Source: JBFFMO01 sp041390025 (GTDB lineage: Bacteria; Myxococcota_A; Bradymonadia; Bradymonadales; Bradymonadaceae). Taken from it: a stretch of DNA of 64,000 bases. The stretch is taken from the NCBI GenBank assembly GCA_041390025.1, contig JAWKQR010000013.1, forward strand, positions 62,001 through 126,000, in the 5' to 3' direction. Below the pieces are notes generated by a model. That model did no database searches, had not been told where the DNA came from, and worked only from the letters and a program-made list of their open reading frames with translations. Each line of letters opens with the position of its first letter. The first letter of the stretch is position 1. The position numbers and the translations under genes were made by a program. Below, piece after piece: positions 47,285 through 57,123 of this stretch.

Positions 47285-50200
47285 GTGGACAATGCCAAGC
47301 GCATCCCGCGCGCGGTGTCTTCACCGTACGTCGTGACGGGTTTGGGTCAAATTTTCTGCGGCCCGTGCCGCGTTCGCCGTCTTTACCGACTTCCAACGCG
47401 TGTGTACCTTCGCCCTGTTCAATCCATGGATGCACGAAGCTATGTCGCTCGACCCCTATGCCCATCAGCATCTTGTGGCGACCCTGCCCCAGTCCATGGA
47501 CACCGTCTTGGCGCGGGCAAGGAGTGGATCGCTGCAGGAGCGACCGACCTCGCGCTCGACTTGTTGCGCCGTGCGGCGGCGCGCGCCGCCCTGCCATCCC
47601 AATTCGACTAGAGCTCTCAGCAACCTGCACCGGGTCCGGGCGGTCGCGCGATGGGCTCACCGCCGAGGTTGTCGCCATCGTCAAAGACTCCGGCAACGTC
47701 GATGGCTTGTTGTTGCTCGCCGAAATCTTGGCTGCCGTTGGCGAACCGGACCGCGCCCGGAAAATGTTGTCGCGTGCGCGTGATTTGGGTGCGCCTCAAG
47801 GGCCTTGCTCAGAGCCGAGCAGGCGTGCTTCGGTGGGCCCAAAGATGAAGCGGACAGCACCGAACCCGGAACGCGGGTCGACCTGCCACCGCCAGTTTTC
47901 TGGGGATGTTGATGTGACGCCATCAACCATCAAACTGCCTGCCTTTGTGCTCGGACGACCCACCAATGAAAAAGACGAGGCGCATGCGCTGCTGCCCCAC
48001 ATCTCCCGGAAGGTGGATTTGGCGCGTTGGATGCCTATCAGACCATGGGCGCGAGCCCCGATGATTCGCTCCTTCAGGAGGTGCCAGACGGGCTCTCGGA
48101 TGGTGCGTTCGACAACTTTGTCGCAGATAGGCCTTCCCGTCTCGACCAACGCCGAGCCAATTTACCGCTCGGATTCGGACTACGCGGCCCCAGGACATGA
48201 CGACCGGGGTGGTCATTTCCGATGATTTGCTCTCGCCGAGCGACGAAACTGCGGCGATTCATTTGCGGAGGTCGACGATTTCACAACGCTGGACGTCCAT
48301 GACAAGACGACGATGAGCCCATCGGTGCATGTCGATGCGGCGTTGCAGTCGCCGCAGATGCCCGCAGATGCTGCGACAGATTGCCGTCTTGGGATGCTCC
48401 GGCGCACGCCTTTTTTGATGAAGCGTCGTTGCGCGGGGATGTCTGGAACAATCGATCAATCCAGTAAGCGCGAGCAATGGCGATCTCAATGGTCGATGAA
48501 CCGACCCGGCGAGTACAACTCGAACTGATTCCCACGAAGCGGACGTCGTGTACTCCTCAAAAGCCCCGGTGCGAGAGTCGGCCAAGCCGGTTGAGCCTGT
48601 GATGAGTCCGGCCCCGCTCGCACACTCGGCGCACGTAAACCCTCCGCTCTCGGGGTTCGGCGTGCCGTCGGCGATGCCTCAGTCGAACAGCCCTGTGCAG
48701 TCGGCGCCTACAGTGCGTAACCGCACGGTGATCTTGGTCATTGGTCTTGCTGCCGTGGTGTTGGCGCTCGTTGCGGCAGTCGGTGCGTCCGGGGTCTCGG
48801 AGAGCTCCAGCGCGCAGGATCTGCTCGATCAAGCTGACGCTGAGCGCGCGAAAGACACCTACGTTGGTTACAAGGCTGCGTTGGGGCACTTGGACGAGGC
48901 GAGCAAGGCGAGCGGCTTTTTCAGCTTCAGCCTACCGGGTGCCAAAGGCCCGAAATTGCGCAAACGCGCGGCGGCCGAGGAAGCATTTGTCGCCGCGATT
49001 CTGGATTATGAGTTTGGGGAGTCCCTTACACCGCCGGTCTCGGAGCGGATTTCCGCGGCTCCGGCTGCCGAACCTGCCACGCAGGCGGCGGTTTCGTTGT
49101 CGCTCTTGCGAGCGGGGAGTGTATCGGACGCGTTGAAGGTCGCCGCAGAAGCACGACAGAAGTTCCCGGGAAACCCATTTGTAGAGGATGCCGACGTCTT
49201 AGCGCAGCTTGCCGCGAAGAACGGCGATGGTGCGACAAAAGCGGTCGCAGCGATGCGCGGGGTGTCCGACCCAACGATACGGCAGCAGTACCTCGCGTTT
49301 GCGGTGGACTCCCTTCGCGATAACCGAAAGGCCATCGACGGCCTGCGTGCGTTTGTTAAAGCAAACCCTGAACATATCCGTGCGGTCATCGCGCTCGCGC
49401 GGTTGTTGCGCGCCGACAAGGCCGAGAACGACGAGGCGCGCCAAATCCTGACGTCGGCCCTCGCCAAGACGCAAGATGTTGATACGGCGGCACTCTCGGC
49501 AGCACGAGCAAGCATTGCGCTCGCCGACGTAATGGCGCGCACCGGCGAGCGAGAGCGCGCCGAGGATGGGTACCGTGACGCCTTGCGGACACTGTCGACA
49601 CGTTGGGATCTCTACCTGCCTCTGCTTCAATACTACCTGAGCGAAGCGCGGTTTGATGAAGTGAACCAATACATCGAGAAAGCCCAGAAGGCCGGCGCTT
49701 TCGGGCCACCTCTGCAGATCGTCGAGGCTCAGTATCTGCTCAGAGTCGGAAAGGTCGAAGAGGCGATCCAACGTCTTCTCGTTACGCCGTCTGGGACGCC
49801 AGGACGTGATTGGTGGCTTGGGATGGGGTACGCGGACTTGCAACGCCCCAAAGAGGCTGCCGCCGCGTTTGCAGCAGACAAGAGCGTCGAAGGACTCGCC
49901 GCAGAGGCCGCGATGAAGTACCTTGCTGGCGATGCAAAGGCCGACGACACGGATTACGCGATCGAAAAAATGGTCGAAGCGCACGGGGACTCGGTGAACG
50001 TTCGATGGGCGCAAGCGACGTTCTCTGTCGCCGCCATGAAGGCTGCTGATTCGCGAGACAAGCGCACAAAGTTTCAGAAACAGGCGATCAAAGCGCTTGA
50101 GAGCGGCTTGAAGCTTGAGCCATCCAATGAGCGTTTGGACTTCATGCTGTGTGAGGTGTACCTCTCAGACCGCGACGGTGATCGCGCGCAGAAAGCGTGC

Positions 50201-51056
50201 TTGGACGGGCGAAAAATCAACCCTCAGTTCCCGCAGGGTGCTCGATGATGGCGCGCCTGCGCCGACCCCAGGTCAGTACAAAGAAGCCAAAGAGATCATC
50301 GAGCCTGGCGCAAAACAGCGGCGAGGACATTCGGTTTGGTTTGGAGCGCGCACGAATCGCCAGTCGCGATGACCTCGACGATGCTCACCGTTGGTCCGGA
50401 AAAGGCATCGCCGAGTTCGAGCTCAACCTGCTCGAGGTCGACTCGCATTTGAGCGAACAGACTATGCAAAAGCGGCGGCGTACCTGCAGAACGCGCAAGC
50501 GATGCCGCAGGGCGATGGCGAGGCGACGGTGTTCTTCGGCATCACGCTTGTGCGGCTGGGACGTTTTGATGAGGCGGGTCCGCTGTTGCTCGACACCCTG
50601 CCCCACCCCACATGGAGTGGTTGGGGATGGCTGTATTTGGGCGAGTTGCGGCGGCTGCAGGGGCGTTTCGACGACGCGTTCGAGAACTTTCCGAAGGCAT
50701 TGAGGGACTTCAAGGGGCAGACGGGCCCACGGTCAAGGTTCTCGACCCTCTACGCCGAGTGGGCTCGGGCGTTTGCCGGCCGGTTCAACTGGGACCATCC
50801 CAAAGTTGTGGCGAACCTTGAGCTCGGTCGCGACGAGGGTGACCCTGATGACCCAGAGCTCAACGCCGCCTTTGCCGACTACTATTTGAATCGTAAGGCT
50901 CCCGATCCTGCCGCTGCGGCGCGTTATCTGAACAAAGTGGTTCAAGTCGCGCCTTATCGCTGTGCCGCAGTCAAACAACTGCTCTCGATGCCCAAAGTGG
51001 TCGAAGACCGACGTCGGGCCGAGTTGAAAGAAATCTCCTCCAGTAATTGCCAGTGA
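47285..51056 (+). pseudogene. Long TPR membrane protein, heavily frameshifted
   Basis: Probably one gene. The N-terminal part (47450-47810) has TPR-like helices in changing frames (KEWIAAGATDLALDLLRRAA, DGLTAEVVAIVKDSGNVDGL, LLLAEILAAVGEPDRARKML). From 47830 to 48720 comes an acidic/proline-rich disordered linker (DAYQTMGASPDDSLLQEVPD, TTLDVHDKTTMSPSVHVDAA, SWDAPAHAFFDEASLRGDVW). A transmembrane helix lies near 48730-48800 (TVILVIGLAAVVLALVAAVG). The 48548-50248 ORF (566 residues) then holds many TPR pairs, and after breaks near 50250-50450 the C-terminus (YAKAAAYLQNAQAMPQGDGE, to stop 51056) adds more. At least eight indels; start unknown. No partner is known; TPRs suggest a periplasmic scaffold. 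Confidence 0.6.
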
Positions 51057-51060
51057 TTGC

Positions 51061-51888
51061 ATGATATCCAGACGTTTTCTTGAGCTGCTGAAATGTCCCG
51101 CCTGCGGAGGCGAGACGCTGAGCATTGGCGCCGGCAGAAGGCCGAATCTTGTGTGTGAGGCGTGCGAGGCCAACTACCCCATCGTGGATGGGATTGTTGA
51201 CATGATGGCACCTCAACGGTCGATCCAGCCGGGTCAGTATCGCACTGAGACCTTGTTTGACATCATCGCTGGCGTCTACGACGTCGTGGCGCCGGTCATG
51301 AGCGTAGGAATCTGGCACTGCTCGCCACTTCGTTATGTCGACCAAGAGAACCGCGCGGTTGGCAGGGCAAACGGTGGCGTGCTCCTGAAAGCTCCGATCG
51401 CGACGGGGATCGTGATCGACAAGGTGCTGGCCCCGTACCACGACGTCGCAGTGGTCGGCGTTGATACATCATGGAAGATGCTTCGCAAGGCCCAAGCACG
51501 ATTGGAGCGCCACGGACATCCTTTCTTACTCCTCAGGGCAGAGCAGCATCGGCTGCCGTTACGGACCGGCAGTGTGGATGGCGTTCAGAGCGTCAACGGG
51601 CTGCACACGTTTTCTGAGCGCCAAGGCGCGGTTGTGGAATGGCTTCGAGTCGCAAAACCAGGCAGCAACATTTCAGGCTCGACTCTGATCCGCGGCCAAG
51701 AAGGGACCGCAGACGCCGCGCTCGACCAGTTCGAGCAATACGGTGTTTACCCGATGTTACGGTCGGGACGATTTATCGTCGAGGAGCTGCGCGCCGCCGG
51801 CGTAACGGACGTCCATCACGAGTCTTACGGTGCGGTGATGTTCTTTACGGGAACAGCTCAGCTGCAGCGCTCCAAGCAATCGGCGTAG
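51061..51888 (+). CDS. Class I SAM-dependent methyltransferase with N-terminal Trm112-like zinc domain
   Basis: 275 residues. The start FLELLKCPACGGETLSIGAG has CPAC and a second pair VCEACEANYPIVDGIVDMM, giving a Trm112-type zinc ribbon. The methyltransferase core has VGVDTSWKMLRKAQARLERH (acidic end of motif II, D), LLRAEQHRLPLRTGSVDGVQ (motif IV region) and EWLRVAKPGSNIS. Motif I is unusual: GGVLLKAPIATGIVID instead of a GxGxG loop. The start is 4 bases after the TPR gene stop. Likely modifies a small molecule or lipid; the substrate is unknown. Confidence 0.8.
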   Translation: MISRRFLELLKCPACGGETLSIGAGRRPNLVCEACEANYPIVDGIVDMMAPQRSIQPGQYRTETLFDIIAGVYDVVAPVMSVGIWHCSPLRYVDQENRAVGRANGGVLLKAPIATGIVIDKVLAPYHDVAVVGVDTSWKMLRKAQARLERHGHPFLLLRAEQHRLPLRTGSVDGVQSVNGLHTFSERQGAVVEWLRVAKPGSNISGSTLIRGQEGTADAALDQFEQYGVYPMLRSGRFIVEELRAAGVTDVHHESYGAVMFFTGTAQLQRSKQSA

Positions 51889-51900
51889 CCGGGCCGCAAC

Positions 51901-53643
51901 CTAGTCTTCGCTGACAATACCGAGTTCAGCGTAGGTGGTGACGCCGCTTGTGAACTGGCTGTTCAGCGAACGACGCTTGCGCATCTCGCGCTGTACTTCG
52001 CGCGCGACATCGACGTTGTCGTCAACGACTTGTCGAAAATACTCGGACGGCAACGCGAAGAGGATCGTGTCCTTAACCGCCCGAACGTCTGCGGGATAAG
52101 GTTCATCAGCCAGCGTGGAAGCAACCCCGAAGAACTCGCCTTCCCGCATTTCGGCCAGGGTCTGTGTGATGCCGCCGAGATCGCGTTCGACAATGATCTC
52201 CCCCGTCATCAACAGATAGAGATTTCGGCATGGGTCCCCATCCCGAAGCAGATACTCGCCTTGCAACACTTCGATTTGGCTAAACGCGTGGGCAAGGCGC
52301 GAACGTTCGGCACCATCGAGGGCCCGAAACAGGGGGTGACTGGCCAGCAAGTTGTTCAACATTCGCTTGTAGTAGAAATCCCAAAGCACATCCCAAATCT
52401 CGGGATTCGAGGCACCGATGGCCGAGATGTCCGCTTCGCTCAGCTCGAAAACCTCCACATCGGTGTGCGCTGAGACGGTGGCCATGCCGTCACGGCCCGT
52501 CAGCAGTCGAAACTCCCCGAAGAATTCGCCGTCCGCCATGTGGGCGAGCACAATCGACTCGCCATCTACGTTACGCCACACCTGCGTGGTTCCGTGAACG
52601 ATCACAAACAGGCTTCTGCGCGAATCGTCTGGCGAAAGAAGGGTCTGACCGGCCGGGAACTTGCGGATCTCCATCGCCTGCACGATCCGCATAAACGCGT
52701 CTTGCGACAGCTTCGAGAACAGCGGGATCTCCGGCAATCCCGAGCGTGTCACGTTGACGACGGATGGTGTCTGCGGGGACGACGTATCGTCGGAATCACT
52801 GACCTCAACGTCCTCCAAGTCGGGGAGGTCGAAGTCCTCGTCCCCAAGATCGAGACTATCCATGTCGAAGACGCCCAACGAGATGGTCTCGGTGGGCTCG
52901 TTGGCCGCGATGATGTTTGCGGTCACTCTCGGCGGGACGCGCACGGTGTCTTGGCGCTCACGAGGTTCGTCGTATTCTTCGAGGATGTCTTCCGAGTGCA
53001 AGTCAACCGTCTGATACAGTTCGGGGTTACGGCTGATGGGCGATAACTCGATCGTCATGTCTCGATCTTCGAGCCGCCCCGTAACCTCCTGCATCTCGAA
53101 GTCGATCGAGTCCGTCGCTTCTTCGAGCGTGTCCCGCGTCTCATCATGCGGCAGTCCGTTTCGGGTGGGCTCGTCCTGCTGACGCCACACCGTATTCAAG
53201 ACATCCGCGGTTTTCGTCGCGCCCGTTTTGGGCTGCACGAGCTCGATCATTGAGATTTCGGAATCGAGGTCCTCGCTCTCAAAGTCTTGCATCGATTTTG
53301 GGACTTGGGGTTGCGCTTGTGCAGCGACCGAGCCGGCAACGGGTTGCGCAATGCGCGCCGCCGCTGCAGGCACCTGCGCGTACAGCTTCGCAAGGAAGAA
53401 CTGACTTTCAGTGTGGGTGTGGTCGAGCTCCAGCACAGCTTTGCACGCTGCGATAGCCTCAAGCGGAAGGCCATCGCGAGCGAGCAGCTTCGACGCTGTT
53501 GAGTACTCTTCGACCGCATGGTTCTTGCGACCCATTTCGCGAAAGATGGCGGCAAGACGCAAGCGCGCCTCGATGTTCTCCGGATCATCACGAAGAACTT
53601 TCTGATAGTACGCGAGGTATTTGCGTAGCTTCTCGGATGCCAT
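51901..53643 (-). CDS. TPR protein with two cyclic nucleotide-binding domains
   Basis: 580 residues from ATG 53643. Residues about 3-90 are TPR-like (YYQKVLRDDPENIEARLRLA, REMGRKNHAVEEYSTASKLL, LELDHTHTESQFFLAKLYAQ). A long acidic disordered linker (about 120-300) follows. Two CNBD folds come next: SKLSQDAFMRIVQAMEIRKF, AGQTLLSPDDSRRSLFVIVH, DGEFFGEFRLLTGRDGMATV, and then FRALDGAERSRLAHAFSQIE, GEYLLRDGDPCRNLYLLMTG, EGEFFGVASTLADEPYPADV. The second phosphate-binding cassette deviates: FGVASTL in place of FGExALL. No DNA-binding, kinase or GTPase output domain is attached, so it acts by partners. Convergent with the methyltransferase. Confidence 0.85.
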   Translation of the reverse strand: MASEKLRKYLAYYQKVLRDDPENIEARLRLAAIFREMGRKNHAVEEYSTASKLLARDGLPLEAIAACKAVLELDHTHTESQFFLAKLYAQVPAAAARIAQPVAGSVAAQAQPQVPKSMQDFESEDLDSEISMIELVQPKTGATKTADVLNTVWRQQDEPTRNGLPHDETRDTLEEATDSIDFEMQEVTGRLEDRDMTIELSPISRNPELYQTVDLHSEDILEEYDEPRERQDTVRVPPRVTANIIAANEPTETISLGVFDMDSLDLGDEDFDLPDLEDVEVSDSDDTSSPQTPSVVNVTRSGLPEIPLFSKLSQDAFMRIVQAMEIRKFPAGQTLLSPDDSRRSLFVIVHGTTQVWRNVDGESIVLAHMADGEFFGEFRLLTGRDGMATVSAHTDVEVFELSEADISAIGASNPEIWDVLWDFYYKRMLNNLLASHPLFRALDGAERSRLAHAFSQIEVLQGEYLLRDGDPCRNLYLLMTGEIIVERDLGGITQTLAEMREGEFFGVASTLADEPYPADVRAVKDTILFALPSEYFRQVVDDNVDVAREVQREMRKRRSLNSQFTSGVTTYAELGIVSED

Positions 53644-53698
53644 GGTACGAGCGCCCGCTGTGAGGTTGCCGACGAACAAACTTAACGCGCAGACAAAA

Positions 53699-53729
53699 GA
53701 AAGGCCACCGTAAGGTGGCCTTCAAGGGC
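53699..53729 (-). terminator. Rho-independent terminator after rplC
   Basis: On the minus strand AAGGCCACC-TTAC-GGTGGCCTT forms a 9-bp stem followed by TCTTTTGT. It lies 14 bases past the rplC stop and closes that transcript before the CNBD gene. Confidence 0.88.
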
Positions 53730-53742
53730 TGGCAGGCAACAA

Positions 53743-54420
53743 TTAGTTGTGCTGCTTCTTCGTGGCTGCCTTGATGGTCACGATGCCGCCGTTTGGTCCA
53801 GGAATTCCGCCGCGCACAAGAATGCAGCCGTCTTCTTCGAGGATCCCAACGATCTTCAGGTTCTGAACGGTGACGCGTTCGTTGCCGTACTGGCCGGCCA
53901 TCTTGGTTCCCGCGAAAACGCGCGACGGCCAAGCGGATGAGCCAATCGAACCACCGTGTCGGTAGAACTCGTGAACACCGTGCGAAGCCTTCATACCGGC
54001 GAAGTTGTGGCGTTTCATGACACCGGTGAAACCGCGGCCTTTTGTCGTGCCAACCGCGTCAACGAACTCGCCCACCTTGAAAAGGTCGGGACCAAGCTCT
54101 TGGCCGACTTCGAAGTCCGCGAGGTCTTTTTCGCGTACGCGAATCTCTTGAACGTGCTTGCGCGGCTCAGCAATGCCAGCCTTCGCGAACACACCCACTT
54201 GGGGACGCGTCAGGCGCCACTTCGGCTCGGTGCCTTCTTTGACATGCTGGTGAACCGCACCATAACCAAGTTTGACAGCCGAGTAGCCGTCTTTGCCTGA
54301 TTCGCTCTTCTTCTGAACGACGACGTTGCCCTGAACGTGCACAACGGTCACGGGAACGACGTTTCCGTCAGGTTGGAAGAACTGCGTCATCCCTACTTTC
54401 TTTCCGATCAAACCTTTCAT
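53743..54420 (-). CDS. rplC: 50S ribosomal protein L3
   Basis: 225 residues, ATG 54420 with AGGAGG five bases upstream. MKGLIGKKVGMTQFFQPDGN, VPVTVVHVQGNVV, GTTKGRGFTGVMKRHNFAGM, HGGSIGSSAWPSRVFAGTKM, AGQYGNERVTVQNLKIVGIL, all standard L3. It binds 23S rRNA near the peptidyl transferase centre. In most bacteria rplC sits second in the S10 operon, followed by rplD; here it is alone with its own promoter and terminator, and unrelated envelope genes lie upstream on the same strand. Confidence 0.97.
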   Translation of the reverse strand: MKGLIGKKVGMTQFFQPDGNVVPVTVVHVQGNVVVQKKSESGKDGYSAVKLGYGAVHQHVKEGTEPKWRLTRPQVGVFAKAGIAEPRKHVQEIRVREKDLADFEVGQELGPDLFKVGEFVDAVGTTKGRGFTGVMKRHNFAGMKASHGVHEFYRHGGSIGSSAWPSRVFAGTKMAGQYGNERVTVQNLKIVGILEEDGCILVRGGIPGPNGGIVTIKAATKKQHN

Positions 54421-54518
54421 TGTTGCCTCCTTGTGACCCCTCGACGCTCTTCTTATGAGCGGAGCGCGACCATTGATCGGGGGTGAAGCCAAATTGTCCG
54501 CGAAAATGCGGAGCGCGA

Positions 54519-54547
54519 GTTCTAGACGCATCCCCACAACTTGTCAA
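54519..54547 (-). promoter_or_regulatory. Sigma-70 promoter of rplC
   Basis: Minus strand TTGACA (6/6) and TAGAAC (4/6) separated by 17 bases. Transcription would start about 54510, leaving a leader of roughly 90 bases before the GGAGG and ATG 54420. The leader is GC-rich and could host an autoregulatory structure, but I do not see a convincing one. Confidence 0.7.
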
Positions 54548-54554
54548 TGAACAC

Positions 54555-55679
54555 CTACCAGCCGAGCTTGAACGTCGTGAGGCGACCGCGGTCACTCAAC
54601 ATGTAAGCGCGGTCTGCACCAAACTCGATCTCGCTCGAGATGCCGTGGACGCCCAGCATTTTTCGCAGCGGGTATCCAGTGCGACGGTCGAGCACGTAGA
54701 TGGGTCCGTTGGTTGTGACCAACAGGTAGGGTCCGTAGACTGTGAAACTTGAGGGCACCACGTTTTGGAATCGAAAGCCCCACGCCGGTGCGCCATCTTC
54801 GGCGAACACAGCAAAGGCACGTCCGGTGGCCGACGTCGCATAGACCATGCCTTCGTACACTGCGAAGTCTTGCAAGCCCGTCGCGGGATGCCGCCACAGA
54901 ATCTCTCCAGACATGCGGTCCACGGCATACAGCCCCCCCGAGTAGGACGCGGCATAAATGACGTCTTTCTCGACCACCACCTCGCGGTCGATGTCTGTGA
55001 ACTCGTCTGCATCACCCCGCAGTTCTACCGACCAGATGAGCTCGCCGGTTTCTTGCTCGAATGCACGCAAAACGCCGTCCGACGCGCCGACATACACTTC
55101 GCCGTCGGCAACCACTGGTCGCGGGGAGCCTTCGACGGTGAAGTATTCGGGAGTCGGCGCTTGAAAGGCCCACAGCGCTTCGCCCGTAAGTGCGTCGAAG
55201 GCGTACAGGCTGTCGGCTGCATCGACAACAAACACGCGGCCGTCGGCCTCGGTCGCCGGGGAGTCCACAGAGCTTAACAGGCGCGCTTCCCACGTCTTTT
55301 GACCGGAGTGAACGTCCAGCGCAACGAGTTCGCCGCGCGCCGTCCCCACAAACACATTGCCCGAACCGCTGGTCGGCTTGGTGGCCACAGGGCCGTCGAC
55401 ATGTGCGCGCCAGAGGGGATTCCCATTGGCGGCCTGAAACTTCACGACGTCACCGCGCGCGGTTCCAACCACAAGCTCGTCCGAGGTCGACAGATGGCCG
55501 GGTGTCGCGAGTTGAACAGGTTGAACCCCAAAAAAGTCAATTTGATCGACTTGAGCGTCCCACTCAAACACGAATTCCGGAACAGGGGCCTCAGGCACTG
55601 TGTCGAATGCACGAGATGCGGGTCCCGCAGGCGCGGCGCAACCCGTCAGCAGAGCAAACAGTAGCGCGTGGGTTTTCAT
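54555..55679 (-). CDS. BamB-like PQQ/WD40 beta-propeller lipoprotein
   Basis: MKTHALLFALLTGCAAPAG has a lipobox LTGC. The mature part is a string of PQQ-type blades: LVVGTARGDVVKFQAANGNP then LWRAHV, NVFVGTARGELVALDVHSGQ then KTWEAR, VFVVDAADSLYAFDALTGEA then LWAFQA, VYVGASDGVLRAFEQETGEL then IWSVEL, IYAASYSGGLYAVDRMSGEI then LWRHP. This is the fold and lipoprotein form of BamB, the scaffold of the BAM complex. Its start overlaps the YfgM-like gene's stop (TGATG; a GTG 3 bases earlier is also possible). About 374 residues. Confidence 0.87.
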   Translation of the reverse strand: MKTHALLFALLTGCAAPAGPASRAFDTVPEAPVPEFVFEWDAQVDQIDFFGVQPVQLATPGHLSTSDELVVGTARGDVVKFQAANGNPLWRAHVDGPVATKPTSGSGNVFVGTARGELVALDVHSGQKTWEARLLSSVDSPATEADGRVFVVDAADSLYAFDALTGEALWAFQAPTPEYFTVEGSPRPVVADGEVYVGASDGVLRAFEQETGELIWSVELRGDADEFTDIDREVVVEKDVIYAASYSGGLYAVDRMSGEILWRHPATGLQDFAVYEGMVYATSATGRAFAVFAEDGAPAWGFRFQNVVPSSFTVYGPYLLVTTNGPIYVLDRRTGYPLRKMLGVHGISSEIEFGADRAYMLSDRGRLTTFKLGW

Positions 55680-56485
55680 CACAACGTCGCCAGTCGTCGC
55701 TCAATGTCAGATTTGAACGGCGTTTCCGGGTCGGTCTCGACGATCTCGTGGTAGAGATCCTTGGCTTCTTTGGTCTTCCCCGCCCGCTCCAGCAGTCGCG
55801 CTTTGCGGTACTTCATGGTCTTGGCAAGTTTGGGATCAACCGTCGAAATGGCGTCGACTTGTTCGATGGCCTTATCCCACTCACCTTTTGCGGCGTGCGC
55901 ATCCGAGAGGCCCTGCCGCACCGGCACCAATTCGTAGGCCGTTTGCGGCGACTTCAGCACATCGTTGTAAAGCGTGATGGCTTCATCGTATTTTTCGAGG
56001 TCAACCGCAGCACCCGCTTTTAGGAGCTTCGCCGGCACGCTGAGCTCGGCCGACGCCGAGCCGAGTGCGGTGTTTGCCGCATCGTACACGGCCTGGGCTT
56101 TCTCCGTGCTCGTCGGAAACGTCTCGAACTTCACGGGGTTCTCGCGCTGCGCGAAGGCTTTGACTTCAGGCCCGTCTTCTGTGTACTTCCAAGCGGCGGT
56201 AAATGCAGTGTTCAAGACCGCCGACTCGTCGACCTTCTTCTGCTGCATGAACTTGTAGCCGTAATAACCGCCAAGCGAGACGACGATGGCGACGATGCCG
56301 ATGGTCGCAAGAACCTTCGGATCCTCGAGGGCGTTGACCTTTTTAGAGGCGTACTGCGGAATGACGACTTCAATATCTTCGTGGTCGTCGACGAGTTCAG
56401 GCGTACCGTATTCGGACGCCTCCTCGCTTCCTTCCTCGATCTCGGATTGGGGGTCGTTTGACTTCTTTTTAATCTTGATGGCCAT
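55679..56485 (-). CDS. YfgM-like TPR membrane protein
   Basis: 268 residues, ATG 56485 with GGAG. A 70-residue charged cytoplasmic N-terminus (KKKSNDPQSEIEEGSEEASE) precedes one transmembrane helix (VLATIGIVAIVVSLGGYYGY), then a TPR-like periplasmic domain (YDEAITLYNDVLKSPQTAYE, ALGSASAELSVPAKLLKAGA, AKTMKYRKARLLERAGKTKE). The topology and the position just before a BamB-like gene mirror yfgM-bamB of E. coli, where YfgM works with PpiD at the Sec translocon. Confidence 0.82.
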   Translation of the reverse strand: MAIKIKKKSNDPQSEIEEGSEEASEYGTPELVDDHEDIEVVIPQYASKKVNALEDPKVLATIGIVAIVVSLGGYYGYKFMQQKKVDESAVLNTAFTAAWKYTEDGPEVKAFAQRENPVKFETFPTSTEKAQAVYDAANTALGSASAELSVPAKLLKAGAAVDLEKYDEAITLYNDVLKSPQTAYELVPVRQGLSDAHAAKGEWDKAIEQVDAISTVDPKLAKTMKYRKARLLERAGKTKEAKDLYHEIVETDPETPFKSDIERRLATL

Positions 56486-56583
56486 CAACGGGCTCCTTAA
56501 CATCGCGGTCCGCTAGATTTAATGCGGTCCGCCGCTCGCAACAGTCGCGGGACTATAGTGATGGGTCCCGAAGGTGTCAACCG

Positions 56584-57123
56584 ATGAACCTGTGCAGAAT
56601 TACCGCCTTGCTGGTCGCTCTCCTTACATCTGCCGCAGCCTCGGATGCGGCGGCTGCCGAGGGGCGATTGCGGCTCGCCCCCACTTTCGCCGATCTCAAT
56701 GGATTGGGGGCAGAGGGTCTCTGGGGGCTTGGGGGCCAAGCGGGGTTCGAGTGGGGATTTGCCGATTACTGGGCGGCGGTCGTCGACGCCACGGGGTCTT
56801 ACCACTTTGCCGACGACGAACGCGAGATTCCCGCACAGCTCGTGACCGCGGTCGCGCTCGGACTGCGATACAACATCGACATTTTCACGTACGTACCGTG
56901 GATTTCGGTGTCAGGTGTCAGCTACTTCAACCAACCCCTCGTCGAAGGGTTGGAATCGAACGTGAACGCTGGGGCCCGTGTCGGGTTTGGCGTCGACTAC
57001 AGGATGGACCGCGACTTCGCCGTGGGTGTGTTCGGTGAGCTCCACGCGCCCTTCTCCGACATTCAGAATTACCCAATCTACTCGAACGTCGGCATCAACG
57101 TCGCGTGGATCTTCCGGCTGTGA
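56584..57123 (+). CDS. Predicted outer-membrane beta-barrel protein
   Basis: 179 residues with signal MNLCRITALLVALLTSAAASDAAAA. The mature part alternates strands (LWGLGGQAGFEWGFADYWAA, VALGLRYNIDIFTYVPWISV, VNAGARVGFGVDYRMDRDFA) and ends in VAWIFRL, consistent with an eight-strand barrel of the OmpW/OprF-like type. Convergent with the symporter, with zero bases between the stops. Divergent to the YfgM-like gene. Confidence 0.65.
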   Translation: MNLCRITALLVALLTSAAASDAAAAEGRLRLAPTFADLNGLGAEGLWGLGGQAGFEWGFADYWAAVVDATGSYHFADDEREIPAQLVTAVALGLRYNIDIFTYVPWISVSGVSYFNQPLVEGLESNVNAGARVGFGVDYRMDRDFAVGVFGELHAPFSDIQNYPIYSNVGINVAWIFRL

